Shown in pieces: positions 45,099 through 54,035 of a stretch of DNA of 64,000 nt. The stretch's first letter is position 1; the number at the start of each line of letters is the position of its first letter. Source of the DNA: an uncultured Spartobacteria bacterium (GTDB taxonomy: Bacteria; Verrucomicrobiota; Verrucomicrobiia; Chthoniobacterales; JAATET01); the NCBI GenBank assembly GCA_938011325.1, contig CALLUD010000012.1:1-64000 (forward strand), given 5' to 3'. A program made the translations under genes and the position numbers. Under the pieces are notes generated by a model. That model saw only the letters and a program-made list of their open reading frames with translations. It did no database searches and was not told the DNA's origin.

Positions 45099-45947
45099 CT
45101 ATGCCGCCATTCGAACCCGGCGCGAACGGCTGTAGATGAGAAGCGCCAAAAGGGCCAGCATTCCGATCGCGTATGCTTCAGGCTCAGGCACGACGGCAAA
45201 GATTTGCTCGTTGGTGGCGTCCGCACCAAGAGCATAGAGCGCCGAAATCTGGCTGTCGTCCAAAGCGCCCGAGTAAATGCGGAAGTCGGAAATCGTTCCT
45301 TGGAGCACCTCATCGGGCCAGGGGCTGTTGCCACCGATTCCCATGAGCGTCGTCAGTGACGACAACTGGAAAGCCGGATCGATGTCCGTAATGGTGCTTT
45401 GCAAAACTCCATTGAGGTAAAATGAAGCAATCCCGTCACTAAACGTGGTAATTACCTGTGAAAGTTGATTTTGTGCATTCGGAGCACCTAAAGCCAGTTT
45501 CTCGATTCCGTTCCATTTGAAAGCGGAGCTTTGCTCACTGCCCCCACGCTTTTGCACGGCGATCAGGTAATTATCCCAATCTTTACCTTCGCCACCCGTA
45601 AACGCGAAAAGGGTCTTATAAGCACTCTCTCCGACCCGGGTATACCAGACTTCAATGGAGAACGCTCCATCAATCCCCGCGACAGCATCCGCAGTAAGAT
45701 TCACTCCCTACCCGCTGTCCCCAGCTGGATTCACACCATTTACTGGAATGAGCACACCTCCGGAAATGGTAGCACCGCCGACCAACAAGCCGTTCGCACC
45801 ACCAACCGTATCAAAAAAGGTTTTGGTAACCGGGTCGTAACTCATATCCCACCGGTGCTCAAATGAGACCTGGCTGAAGCCGGCGGAAATGCCCATCAGC
45901 ATGACAGCTGCCGTGGCGGAGACCAAAGTTAGGTATTTTTTTCGCAT
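45099..45947 (-). pseudogene. LamG-type PEP-CTERM protein gene interrupted by one in-frame amber codon
   Basis: The frame from ATG 45947 (signal peptide LVSATAAVMLMGISAGFSQ) to the stop at 45099 is intact except for a single TAG at 45708-45710, in the same frame. The paralogue at 46374-47213 has Asn at the equivalent place (GTGNGLNL versus GDSG-stop-GVNL). Downstream of the stop are the LamG/concanavalin-like domain (GAFSIEVWYTRVGESAYKTL, SDGIASFYLNGVLQSTITDI) and a PEP-CTERM end (VPEPEAYAIGMLALLALLIY with RSRRVR). No other damage is seen, so it may be a very young pseudogene, a base error, or a read-through gene. A GTG at 45704 could restart the C-terminal part but would lack a signal peptide. 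Confidence 0.8.
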
Positions 45948-46037
45948 ATGGATTATTCTTTGGGGTTTATGATCCTCGGCACCTTGAAGGGTATCATTGC
46001 CGAGCAATTCGCCAAAAGGCGTCGGGGGATAGCAGCT

Positions 46038-46067
46038 CGTATAGCAAACTATTCGGCAACGAGTCAA
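46038..46067 (-). promoter_or_regulatory. Candidate promoter of the interrupted LamG PEP-CTERM gene
   Basis: On the minus strand TTGACT (46067-46062) and TATACG (46043-46038) are separated by 18 bases, about 90 bp upstream of the start. The rest of 45948-46373 shows no gene I can support; it holds this promoter and the hairpin at 46264-46290. Confidence 0.55.
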
Positions 46068-46263
46068 TAGATTTGTTTGCCGCCATCTGCCGCGAGCCCC
46101 ATTTGCCAGAAAAACCAAAAGGAGTTGAGGCTCTCCGCTATCGGGGCGTTGAGTTTTCAGTCTTAAAGAACAGCTTTGGCGATCCGGGTAAGCGAAGGAG
46201 TTCCGGTGTTGTCTTGCGCAGGAGGCTCGTCTGGACGGCGCTGAAACCGGTGGTTACAAACGA

Positions 46264-46290
46264 TGCCCACAGAACTAGGTTCTGTGGGCA
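46264..46290 (-). terminator. Terminator hairpin of the LamG PEP-CTERM gene at 46374
   Basis: TGCCCACAGAAC (46264-46275) pairs perfectly with GTTCTGTGGGCA (46279-46290) around a TAG loop. On the minus strand it is followed by TCGTTTG. It lies 84 bp after the gene's stop. Confidence 0.7.
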
Positions 46291-46373
46291 ATCGGTGAGG
46301 CGGAGGCGGACCGGGCACTGCCGCCAGCTCCGCCTCATGAACGAGTTCTCGGACCCGAGGGCCGGAGCCTGCT

Positions 46374-47213
46374 TTACGCCGTTATTCGAATCCGACGCAA
46401 GCGGCCAAAAACGAACAGCCCCAGAAAACCAACCATCGCCATGGCGTAAACCTCGGGCTCAGGCACTGCGGCAAAGATCTGGTCATTCGTCGCGTCCGCG
46501 CCGAGACCATTAAGTGTCGAAACCTGGGTGGCGTCCAAGGCTCCTGCATAAATGCGGAAGTCGGAAATGGTTCCCTCAAGCACATCGTCGGGCCAGGGGC
46601 TGTTGCCGCCAATTCCCATGAGGGTCGTCAGCGAAGACAGCTGGAAAGCGGGATCGATGTTCGTAAAGGTGCCCTGCAGAACTCCGTTGAGATAAAACGA
46701 CGCGGTTCCTGCTCCATCGTAGGTTGTGACCACCTGCGAGAGCTCATTCACGGCATTGAGATCACCTAGAGTCAGGTATTCAGCCCCATCCCATTTGAAT
46801 GCCGAGCTCTGCGTATCTGCCGGATCTCCACGCCTTTGCACCCCGATCAGATAATTGTCGGTGTCGTTCCCCGCACCGCCGGTGAAGGCATAAAGCGTCT
46901 TCCAGACCCCGTCTCCGGTGCGCGTATACCAAACTTCGATCGAAAACGCTCCGTCGAGGCCGGCGACCGCGCTCGTCGGAAGATTCAACCCGTTTCCGGT
47001 GCCGCCGGCTGGATTGTCCCCATTTGCCGGGATAAGCACACCGCCTTCGAGCTGGGCCCCGGGAGCCAGTTCGCCATTCGCACTGCCAACGATATCGTTG
47101 ACGCTGTTCATGTCCCATCGATGCTCCAGAGAGACCTGGCTGAAGCCGACAGAGGTGCCCATCAGCATTACGGCCGCTGTGGCTGAGACCAAGAGTGAGG
47201 ATTTCTTTTGCAT
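46374..47213 (-). CDS. LamG-domain PEP-CTERM protein
   Basis: A 279-residue exported protein. Signal peptide (MQKKSSLLVSATAAVMLMGT, cleavage near GFSQ), then a LamG/concanavalin-like jelly roll: HRWDMNSVNDIVGSANGELA, GAFSIEVWYTRTGDGVWKTL, GTASFYLNGVLQGTFTNIDP, GTISDFRIYAGALDATQVST. The PEP-CTERM end is VPEPEVYAMAMVGFLGLFVF plus GRLRRIR. LamG domains bind sugars or proteins. It is the intact member of a tandem pair with the amber-interrupted copy at 45099. Start 47213 is the ATG just before the signal peptide. Confidence 0.88.
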   Translation of the reverse strand: MQKKSSLLVSATAAVMLMGTSVGFSQVSLEHRWDMNSVNDIVGSANGELAPGAQLEGGVLIPANGDNPAGGTGNGLNLPTSAVAGLDGAFSIEVWYTRTGDGVWKTLYAFTGGAGNDTDNYLIGVQRRGDPADTQSSAFKWDGAEYLTLGDLNAVNELSQVVTTYDGAGTASFYLNGVLQGTFTNIDPAFQLSSLTTLMGIGGNSPWPDDVLEGTISDFRIYAGALDATQVSTLNGLGADATNDQIFAAVPEPEVYAMAMVGFLGLFVFGRLRRIRITA

Positions 47214-47270
47214 GGTATGGTTTCTGGGGGTTCGGGAGCCTCGCGGCTTTGACGCTAAAGGTATTTGCAA

Positions 47271-47301
47271 GCTATATGCAGGATCCTTGGCGGCGTGTCA
47301 A
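47271..47301 (-). promoter_or_regulatory. Candidate promoter of the LamG PEP-CTERM gene at 46374
   Basis: On the minus strand a perfect TTGACA (47301-47296) is followed by CATATA at 17 bases or TATAGC at 19 bases, about 60 bp upstream of the start. It resembles the promoter of the paralogue. No Shine-Dalgarno sequence is visible before the start. Confidence 0.6.
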
Positions 47302-47420
47302 GACTTTTGCTAGAAACTTGCAACTCCCAACCTCATTCCAGCTGAACCGGGCGCGAGCGACCAAGGGAAATGCGCATTTCCCCTTCGAACGGCGTGTGTG
47401 CAGAACGTTCCGCTCTCCGC

Positions 47421-47822
47421 TTAGTGCGGCTCTTCCCGCAGCGGGATGTGGAGCTCACCCGGCTCCGCTACGAAACTGATGCGCAGCGGGCTCGTCAGGT
47501 TGGAATACCAGACCTTTCCGTGAGAAAGCACCTGCGCGAGGACCAGGTATTCCCCGCCCGAGGCGACTTTGCTTTCGGGAAACGTCAGCTTGAAGGGGAT
47601 GGAATCTCCGGTCTTCGCGGGAAACTCGCCTTCCGCCACGGGCTTTGAACCTGCACGGTCACTTGCCGGGACCACGGTCACTCGCGCGGTCGTGCCGGCG
47701 GGCAATGCAGTCGTGCCGGGCAGCGTCAGAACTCCGGAGAGACGTTCCATTTTTGGTCCCTGCTCGGGCAGCGCCGAACACCCGACCAATACCAGACCAA
47801 GCAGACAAAGGACGGTTTTCAT
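47421..47822 (-). CDS. YbaY-like lipoprotein
   Basis: A 133-residue lipoprotein. Signal peptide and lipobox VLCLLGLVLVGCS, then a strand-rich domain like that of the YbaY (type III secretion system-like beta-sandwich) family: LSGVLTLPGTTALPAGTTAR, FPAKTGDSIPFKLTFPESKV, GEYLVLAQVLSHGKVWYSNL. YbaY lipoproteins are of unknown function. It lies 18 bp downstream of the HlyD-type gene, perhaps in the same transcript. Confidence 0.75.
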   Translation of the reverse strand: MKTVLCLLGLVLVGCSALPEQGPKMERLSGVLTLPGTTALPAGTTARVTVVPASDRAGSKPVAEGEFPAKTGDSIPFKLTFPESKVASGGEYLVLAQVLSHGKVWYSNLTSPLRISFVAEPGELHIPLREEPH

Positions 47823-47840
47823 TTCGGGAATCGTAGCATT

Positions 47841-49088
47841 CTATTCCGGTTCGCGCATCTCGACGGACGCGCCGTTCGACACAGTGTCCGGGGGGTGCAG
47901 GATCACCTTGTCGCCGACGTCGAGGCCACTGACAACCTCCGCGGCGATACCGTTGTTGTGGGCAATTTCCACCTTCGTAAGTTGCGCGCGTCCGTTGGCG
48001 AAACGGAACGTCATCCAGTCATTGCCACGGCGGAAGAGCGCGCCCGTCGGCACCTGCAGCACATCGTCACCGGCCCACGTCGTCACTCGCGCCTCGACGC
48101 GGTATCGGTCGCCAAAAACGCCTTCCGGCAAATTGTCGAAATCCACCCGGACGAGCGTCCGTTGCTCCTCCACGCCAAGCGCGGAAATCTTCGTGTAGCC
48201 GCCGGGCTCGACGAGCACCACATGCCCGGGCAACGGCTGGCCTCCACCCCATTGTTCAATCGCCACCTCGGCACCCGGCTTTACGTTCACCGCATCGGTG
48301 GAAAGCATCTCGATCTCGCATTCCAGATCGCGAGGGTCGCCGACCTCCATGATCGGCTGCCCCGCGGCAACCATCCGGGCGCTTTCCTCGTAAACGTTCA
48401 GCACCTGCCCGGTCACCGGCGCCTTGATCTCCACAAGATTGTCGGCGCCCGAGCCCGGCGACTCCATCTGCAGAAGGGACGCCTTCGCCTGCTCGAGTTC
48501 GAACTGGGCGACCTTCAACGCAAACTCCGCCGAGTCGAGATTGCGCTTCAACACATCCACGCGATTCACCGCCGCATCGTGCTCGGCCTGCGCAATCGCG
48601 CCAGTCTTCTGCAGGTGCTCGCTGCGTTTGAGATCCTTTTGCGCAAGGTCGAGTTCCGCACGCACGCTTTCGACCTGCGCGGTCTGCTGCTTGACCGCGG
48701 CCTGAGCCGATTGCACGGCGGCCTCCGCCTGAGCGCGCGAACGCGGATCCAGAAAACTCGCGGGCGCCGGCGCGAGGCGCGCGAGCACCGTTTCGCCCTC
48801 GACGATCTCCGCCCCCTGCCGCAAGGGCACGCGCTGGAGAAACGCCGGAATCGGCGAGGAAATCGTGTAACGATGGCGGATACGCGTCTTGCCTTCCTCG
48901 AGCACGGTCACCTCGAGCGGGCCGCGCGTCACCTCGCCGACATCCACGGGAATCGGCTTCGGCAGCAGGCCCCAGATGATGAACAGGAGGATCGCCGCGC
49001 CGATGGCCCACGGCACGAACTTGCGCAGCGAGCGAGGCTTCCTCCCGCGCGCCGATGTGGCGGTGCTCTTTCTCACAGGCGCTTCCAT
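47841..49088 (-). CDS. HlyD/MacA-type periplasmic adaptor subunit
   Basis: A 415-residue adaptor. One membrane anchor (RKFVPWAIGAAILLFIIWGL), then a barrel-sandwich segment, a long helical hairpin (residues 115-215, AVQSAQAAVKQQTAQVESVR, KDLKRSEHLQKTGAIAQAEH), lipoyl-like half ADNLVEIKAPVTGQVLNVYE and beta-barrel domains. Such adaptors link a MacB-type ABC exporter to an outer-membrane channel. The ATG overlaps the permease stop (TGATG). An upstream extension of the frame has no conserved features. No TolC-like gene is in the window. Confidence 0.88.
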   Translation of the reverse strand: MEAPVRKSTATSARGRKPRSLRKFVPWAIGAAILLFIIWGLLPKPIPVDVGEVTRGPLEVTVLEEGKTRIRHRYTISSPIPAFLQRVPLRQGAEIVEGETVLARLAPAPASFLDPRSRAQAEAAVQSAQAAVKQQTAQVESVRAELDLAQKDLKRSEHLQKTGAIAQAEHDAAVNRVDVLKRNLDSAEFALKVAQFELEQAKASLLQMESPGSGADNLVEIKAPVTGQVLNVYEESARMVAAGQPIMEVGDPRDLECEIEMLSTDAVNVKPGAEVAIEQWGGGQPLPGHVVLVEPGGYTKISALGVEEQRTLVRVDFDNLPEGVFGDRYRVEARVTTWAGDDVLQVPTGALFRRGNDWMTFRFANGRAQLTKVEIAHNNGIAAEVVSGLDVGDKVILHPPDTVSNGASVEMREPE

Positions 49089-51457
49089 CAATCGCGGGCC
49101 TTCAACACTCCCAGCAGGTCGAGGTTTCGAATGCGCCGGCTGACCACCCAGAAGGAAACCAGCGCGGAACTCACGACAATGAGCACCGCTGTCGCGTAGG
49201 TGCGGGGCGTGAGAATCAACGGCAGGCGGATCGTCTCCGTGCTCGCGGCACTGACGATCCACGTCGCCAGCGCGGACCCGACGAACAATCCAATCGGGAT
49301 CGCGATCAGCGTGAGCATCGCGAGTTCGCCGATCAACACGGCCGCGACCTCGCGATTGCTGAAGCCGATGACCCGCAGCGTTGCCAGATCGCGACTTCGT
49401 TCCGAGAGCGCGATGCGCGCGCTGTTGTAGACGACGCCAAATGCCACAATGACCGAAAACGTAAAATAAAGACCCTGAATCAGCGAAATGGATTCTGCGA
49501 TGGTGTTTCGGAAACTGTCGCGCACGGAATCCTTGATGCCGAGGCTCGCGACACGGGGCGCCTCCTTGACCTCCTCCATGAACGCCTCGCGCTGCACCGG
49601 ATCGATCGCGACATGCGCACCGCTGATCGTGCCGCCCTCGCGAATCAGGTGACGCAGCGCGTCGATATCCATGTAGGCCTGCAACCCTGCGTAATCGGTG
49701 ATCAACGCCTGCACGGTCGCAAGCACTCGCGGTCTCCGGCCTTCCTGCACCTCGACCCAGATTTGATCGCCCGGCTTCGCGCCGAGAATTTCCGCGAGCT
49801 TGGCCGAGAGCAAAAGGCCGTCGGGCGGAAGCGGGAGGGGCTTTCCAAATCGGTCGAGGGCCCGGTTCAACCGCGTGTTTGGCGGCACGCCGGTCACGGC
49901 GGTTCGATAGCTGCGATGGCCAAATCGCAGACGCGCAGGGACGGCGCGAAAAGGCTCCGCCGACATCACGCCCCGCATGTGCAGGATGTCATTGAACGCC
50001 GACGCCGAGCCCGGCTCGATGAGGCTGACGGTCATGTCCTGCCGCTGCGCGAGATCCCATTGGAAATCGAGCAGGTAATGGACGCCATCACGCATGGCTC
50101 CCGGGACGATCGGAATGCCCGCTGCGAGGACGAGGCCGATCGCGGTGAACGTCGCCTGCCACGGCTTGCGCTCGAGATTTCGCAATGCCATTCGCAGCGA
50201 CGGGCTGAAAAACCGCTGCAAGCCGAGCCGTTCGAAGGCCGAGGGCTTGAAGTCCGCCGGTGGCTCGGGGCGCATCGCTTCCGCCGGTGGAAGTTTCACC
50301 GCCTGCCGCACCGCGCCGATCACGCCCAGCAGCGCGGCACCGCAGCTCACGACAAAGGCGACCGCAATCGCGCGGTAATTCGGCTGAAAGTCGAGCGACG
50401 GAAACTGGAAGAACTTGTGGTAGAGCGTGACGATGTTGTCGCCGAGCCAGAACCCGGCGACCGCGCCGATCGAAAGTCCCAGGATCACGATGACGAGCGC
50501 GAACTTGAGGTAGTGCACGCCGACCTGCCGCGACGAGTAACCGAAGGCCTTCAATTGCGCGATCTGCTCACGCTGCAGGCGAATCAATCGCGACAGCACG
50601 GCGCTCGTCATGAACGCGGCGATGCTCAGAAACACGAGCGGGAACGCGACGGACAGGCCGTTGAGCACCGCGATCTCATCATCCAGCTGCCGGGCCGAGG
50701 GATGGTCGCGGCGGTCGTGCGCCACGAGTCCGCCATACGGCTCGAGCAGACGATCGAGCGCGTCGATCACCGGCGCGGTGTCCTCACCCGGTGCCACGTC
50801 GACGATCACATTGTTGAATGCTCCATCGAGATTGAAGGCGTATCCGAGCTCGCGCTCGTTCATCCAGAAAACGCCAAACCGCTTCGCGTCGGGCAGCGTG
50901 TCGCCCGGCCGCGCTTCAAAGACGTATTCCGGAGAAAGTCCGATGCCGACGATCTTCAGGGTCTCCTCCGCGCCATACATGATCACGTCGATCGTGTCGC
51001 CGGGCTCGAATCCATGCTCCTTCGCGAACGCCTCGCTCACCACCACCTCGTTCGAGGCGCTGCGCTCGGGCATGCGGCCGCGTCGAAGGAAAAGCTGGTT
51101 CAACCGCATCGGGTGATCCTCGGGAATGGATAGGATCGTCCCGTCCGCCGGCTCGTCGAGGCCGGGGAGATTCATGCGAACGCGACCGGAAATCCGCGTT
51201 TCCACCGCCGCCACACCTGGAATTTCCTCGATGCGCTCCCGCAGACTGTTTGGCGCGCGCTTGAGATCCGAGAACACATCGGCAAAGCGATAGCGCTCGT
51301 AGTAGGCGGCCCGCGTCGATTCGAGCGAGAGGATGAGACTGCGCGTCATGATCATCATCGCCAGCCCGCAGGCCATGATCAGCGCCACCGCGAGCATCTG
51401 CCCCTTCATGTGGCCGACATCGCGAAGGAGCTTGAGATCGAGCGGATGAATCACCAT
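49088..51457 (-). CDS. ABC transporter permease (FtsX/MacB-like, two FtsX domains)
   Basis: A 789-residue permease with an N-terminal membrane helix (MLAVALIMACGLAMMIMTRS), a large periplasmic domain, a first FtsX core near residues 260-400 (FPLVFLSIAAFMTSAVLSRL), a second periplasmic domain, and a C-terminal FtsX core (YFTFSVIVAFGVVYNSARIA, EVAAVLIGELAMLTLIAIPI). This long form with two FtsX modules is seen in lipoprotein or lipid-linked exporters of the MacB/LolC superfamily. It overlaps the ATPase gene by seven bases. Confidence 0.9.
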   Translation of the reverse strand: MVIHPLDLKLLRDVGHMKGQMLAVALIMACGLAMMIMTRSLILSLESTRAAYYERYRFADVFSDLKRAPNSLRERIEEIPGVAAVETRISGRVRMNLPGLDEPADGTILSIPEDHPMRLNQLFLRRGRMPERSASNEVVVSEAFAKEHGFEPGDTIDVIMYGAEETLKIVGIGLSPEYVFEARPGDTLPDAKRFGVFWMNERELGYAFNLDGAFNNVIVDVAPGEDTAPVIDALDRLLEPYGGLVAHDRRDHPSARQLDDEIAVLNGLSVAFPLVFLSIAAFMTSAVLSRLIRLQREQIAQLKAFGYSSRQVGVHYLKFALVIVILGLSIGAVAGFWLGDNIVTLYHKFFQFPSLDFQPNYRAIAVAFVVSCGAALLGVIGAVRQAVKLPPAEAMRPEPPADFKPSAFERLGLQRFFSPSLRMALRNLERKPWQATFTAIGLVLAAGIPIVPGAMRDGVHYLLDFQWDLAQRQDMTVSLIEPGSASAFNDILHMRGVMSAEPFRAVPARLRFGHRSYRTAVTGVPPNTRLNRALDRFGKPLPLPPDGLLLSAKLAEILGAKPGDQIWVEVQEGRRPRVLATVQALITDYAGLQAYMDIDALRHLIREGGTISGAHVAIDPVQREAFMEEVKEAPRVASLGIKDSVRDSFRNTIAESISLIQGLYFTFSVIVAFGVVYNSARIALSERSRDLATLRVIGFSNREVAAVLIGELAMLTLIAIPIGLFVGSALATWIVSAASTETIRLPLILTPRTYATAVLIVVSSALVSFWVVSRRIRNLDLLGVLKARD

Positions 51458-52215
51458 TCGAGCGACCGGGCGGAGCGACGGCTTGAGTTGTGATCGATGC
51501 CCGAGATCTTCCCGTCGGACAGATGGATCACCCGGTCGGCCATCTCGGCGAGGGCGACGTTGTGCGTGATGATGACCGTGAGTGTGCCGAGTTCGCGATT
51601 CACGCGCTCGATGGCCTCCAGCACCGTGATGCCGGTTTTCACATCGAGCGCCCCGGTTGGTTCGTCGCAGAGCAGCACCTCCGGTTGCTTCGCGATGGCT
51701 CGCGCAATGGCCACCCGCTGCTGCTGCCCGCCGGAGAGTTGCGAAGGAAAGTGATCCATGCGGTCGGTGAGATCGACCAGCGCCAGCGCGTCCTCGGGTG
51801 CCATCGGGTTCGGCGCAATCTCGGTGATCAGCGCGACATTTTCCCGCGCGGTGAGGCTCGGGATGAGATTGTAGAATTGAAACACGAAGCCCACGGCATC
51901 GCGGCGAAAACGCGTGAGCATCTTCTCGTCAGCGCCCGTGAGATCCTCGCCCCGATAGGTGAGTTCACCCGAGGTGGGCACGTCGAGGCCGCCGAGATTG
52001 TTGAGCAGCGTCGATTTCCCGCTTCCCGACGCGCCGAGCAACACGACGAGTTCTCCCTCGTAAAGATCGAGGTCGACGCCGTCGAGCGCGCGCACCTCGA
52101 CCTCGCCCGTCACGTAGATCTTGCGGAGATCCCGCGCGCGAAAAAGCAATTCCCGGCCACCGCCCGCGCTCTCCACCGGCGGCGGCTCAGCCGCCGTCCC
52201 TCCAAGCGTCGTCAT
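51451..52215 (-). CDS. ABC transporter ATP-binding protein (MacB/LolD type)
   Basis: A 254-residue ATPase. Walker A GASGSGKSTLL, Q-loop in GFVFQFYNLIPSLTARENV, signature LSGGQQQRVAIARAIA and Walker B LLCDEPTGALD. The QFYNLIPSLT and GALD forms are typical of the MacB/LolD subfamily that works with FtsX-type permeases. It is followed at once by the permease and adaptor genes, giving a complete tripartite exporter apart from the outer-membrane channel. It overlaps bioD by four bases. Confidence 0.93.
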   Translation of the reverse strand: MTTLGGTAAEPPPVESAGGGRELLFRARDLRKIYVTGEVEVRALDGVDLDLYEGELVVLLGASGSGKSTLLNNLGGLDVPTSGELTYRGEDLTGADEKMLTRFRRDAVGFVFQFYNLIPSLTARENVALITEIAPNPMAPEDALALVDLTDRMDHFPSQLSGGQQQRVAIARAIAKQPEVLLCDEPTGALDVKTGITVLEAIERVNRELGTLTVIITHNVALAEMADRVIHLSDGKISGIDHNSSRRSARSLEW

Positions 52216-52853
52216 CGAAGTCCCGGCAGTCTCAGGACGCTCAAATCGAGTGTCGTCTGCCCGTGCATCAGCTCGCAGATCACCGGCACGACGCTCATTC
52301 GCTCGAGAGTCGCGCGATTGGAATGCGCCGCCGGCTCATCGGGCACGTCCACGTTGTTCAGCACGAGACCCAGGCACTCGAGTCTGCGAAAGCCAATGTG
52401 CTCGACGGTGAGCCGCGCGTGATTCAATGCCCCGAGGCGATTGCGCACCACGACGACGACCGGCAACCCAAGGTCGCAGGCGAGGTCGGCCACGGAATAA
52501 TCCGGCGTCAGCGGCACCAGCCATCCGCCGATTCCTTCGACGATCACCATCTCGTGCCGTGCCGCCAGCGCCCGATAGGCCTCGAGAATTTTCCGCGGCT
52601 CGACGACACGTTCCTCGGCAAAGGCCGCGGTCAACGGCGACGCGGGCATCGCGAAATGGATCGGACACAACGCCGCGCGGTCCTCGACTCCACCGGCAGC
52701 ATCCACGAGCGCATCGACATCCCCCCATCCGCCGCAGGCCACGGGCTTGAATCCCACGGCATCAATTCCCGACGCGCGCAGCGTGCGCACCAGCAAGGCG
52801 GTAAAGAAGGTCTTCCCGACTTCGGTGTCCGTGCCGGTGACGAAAAAGTTCAC
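52212..52853 (-). CDS. bioD: Dethiobiotin synthetase
   Basis: A 213-residue enzyme that closes the ureido ring of dethiobiotin with ATP and CO2. Landmarks: P-loop FVTGTDTEVGKTFFTALL, KPVACGG, MVIVEGIGGWLVPLTPDYSV, and VVRNRLGALNHARLTVEHI. It overlaps the ATPase genes on both sides by four bases, so it is translated as part of the ABC run. bioB is at 16688-17677; bioA and bioF are not here. Confidence 0.93.
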   Translation of the reverse strand: MNFFVTGTDTEVGKTFFTALLVRTLRASGIDAVGFKPVACGGWGDVDALVDAAGGVEDRAALCPIHFAMPASPLTAAFAEERVVEPRKILEAYRALAARHEMVIVEGIGGWLVPLTPDYSVADLACDLGLPVVVVVRNRLGALNHARLTVEHIGFRRLECLGLVLNNVDVPDEPAAHSNRATLERMSVVPVICELMHGQTTLDLSVLRLPGLR

Positions 52854-53692
52854 GACTTCGAGGTCACCTCGAGAAAGACCTTCTCGAGCGTGCGTTGAGG
52901 ACGCCGAGCCTCGACCAGCTTTGCCCCCGATTTCGCGACCAGCGCCTCGATCTCAGCCTTGAGCTCGGGCGGGGCGTTCTCCACGACGTATTCGGTCTGC
53001 GTTTCCACGGAAATGAGATCGTCGAGGCGGCCTTCGCGAAGCAACTCGCCACGGGCCATGATGCCCACGCGGTCGCACACCTCCTGCACCTGCTCAAGCA
53101 GGTGCGAAGTGAGCAGCACCGTCATTCCCCGCTCTTTCAACCCAAGAATCAAATCGCGAATCTGCCGCGATCCCGCCGGGTCAACGCCCGCCGTCGGTTC
53201 ATCGAGCACCACCAGCCGCGGGTCCTGAATGATCGCCTGCGCGAGGCCGATGCGCTGCAGCATTCCCTTGGAATACCCGCCGACCCGGCGATGCCGGGCA
53301 CCCTCCATGTCCACGAGCGCGAGCAACTCGTTCACGCGCTTGTCGAGCGCGGAACCCTTCATTCCGCAAAGCTTCCCGTAGAACCGCAGCGTCTCCTCGC
53401 CGGTCAGAAATTTGTAAAAATAGGGATTTTCCGGCAGGAACCCCACGTCATTGCGCGCGGCAAAGGCGCGGCTGTCGTGCCCGAAGACCTCGGCCGTTCC
53501 GGACGTCGGCGTGACGAGGCCCAGGATCATTTTCATCGTGGTGCTCTTGCCCGAGCCGTTTGGTCCGAGCAGGCCGTAGACTTCGCCTTCCTGCACCTCG
53601 AGCGAGAGATCCCGCACGGCCACGAGGCGCTGCCGCTTGAACGGAATCGAAAAAACGCGCGTGAGATTTCGAAGGGAAACCGCTGTCGCCAT
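52850..53692 (-). CDS. ABC transporter ATP-binding protein (CcmA/NatA type)
   Basis: A 280-residue ATPase. Walker A LLGPNGSGKSTTMKMILGL, signature YSKGMLQRIGLAQAI, Walker B LVVLDEPTAGVD, and switch His in LTSHLLEQV. The form matches ATPases of ABC-2 type exporters with a separate permease. No ABC-2 permease is next to it; bioD follows instead. The C-terminal 70 residues (PPELKAEIEALVAKSGAKLV) are a small regulatory domain common in this group. Confidence 0.92.
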   Translation of the reverse strand: MATAVSLRNLTRVFSIPFKRQRLVAVRDLSLEVQEGEVYGLLGPNGSGKSTTMKMILGLVTPTSGTAEVFGHDSRAFAARNDVGFLPENPYFYKFLTGEETLRFYGKLCGMKGSALDKRVNELLALVDMEGARHRRVGGYSKGMLQRIGLAQAIIQDPRLVVLDEPTAGVDPAGSRQIRDLILGLKERGMTVLLTSHLLEQVQEVCDRVGIMARGELLREGRLDDLISVETQTEYVVENAPPELKAEIEALVAKSGAKLVEARRPQRTLEKVFLEVTSKS

Positions 53693-53741
53693 ATGCGGAA
53701 GCTATCACAAATCCGCCGCGACTCCGGCGAGATTTTCTTGA

Positions 53742-54017
53742 TCAGTGAACGATCTGAAATCCTCGAACCGGCTCGGGATTCGGGTCGTCGGACACGATTT
53801 CATTGCGTATGTGCCCCGCCAGCGTGCTGGTGCGGATCGCCTCGAGGAAGGCATCCAGCTCCCCGGGATCGTCGGATCGCGCATGCAGCTCCACACGGCC
53901 GTCGGGCAGGTTGCGCACGGTCCCCGTCACGTCGAACCCGCTGGCAATCTGCTTCACCGTCCAGCGAAACCCGACGCCCTGCACGCGGCCTTCATAAAAA
54001 ACGCACTTCGCACTCAT
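53742..54017 (-). CDS. acyP: Acylphosphatase
   Basis: A 91-residue protein with the acylphosphatase motif YEGRVQGVGFRWTVKQIA (phosphate-binding Arg in GRVQGVGFR) and the second motif in GTVRNLPDGRVELHARSD (catalytic Asn). It hydrolyses acyl phosphates such as carbamoyl or acetyl phosphate. The gene sits 18 bp after proA on the same strand. Confidence 0.92.
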   Translation of the reverse strand: MSAKCVFYEGRVQGVGFRWTVKQIASGFDVTGTVRNLPDGRVELHARSDDPGELDAFLEAIRTSTLAGHIRNEIVSDDPNPEPVRGFQIVH

Positions 54018-54035
54018 CGTCCGGAGTATTCGAGG

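Noticed and set aside
46138..46338. A 66-codon minus-strand frame between the LamG genes
   Set aside because: It runs across the terminator hairpin at 46264-46290, has no ribosome-binding site and no recognisable domain.
49055..51133. Long plus-strand frame over the ABC permease
   Set aside because: Arg/His/Asp-rich shadow frame opposite a clear FtsX-type permease.
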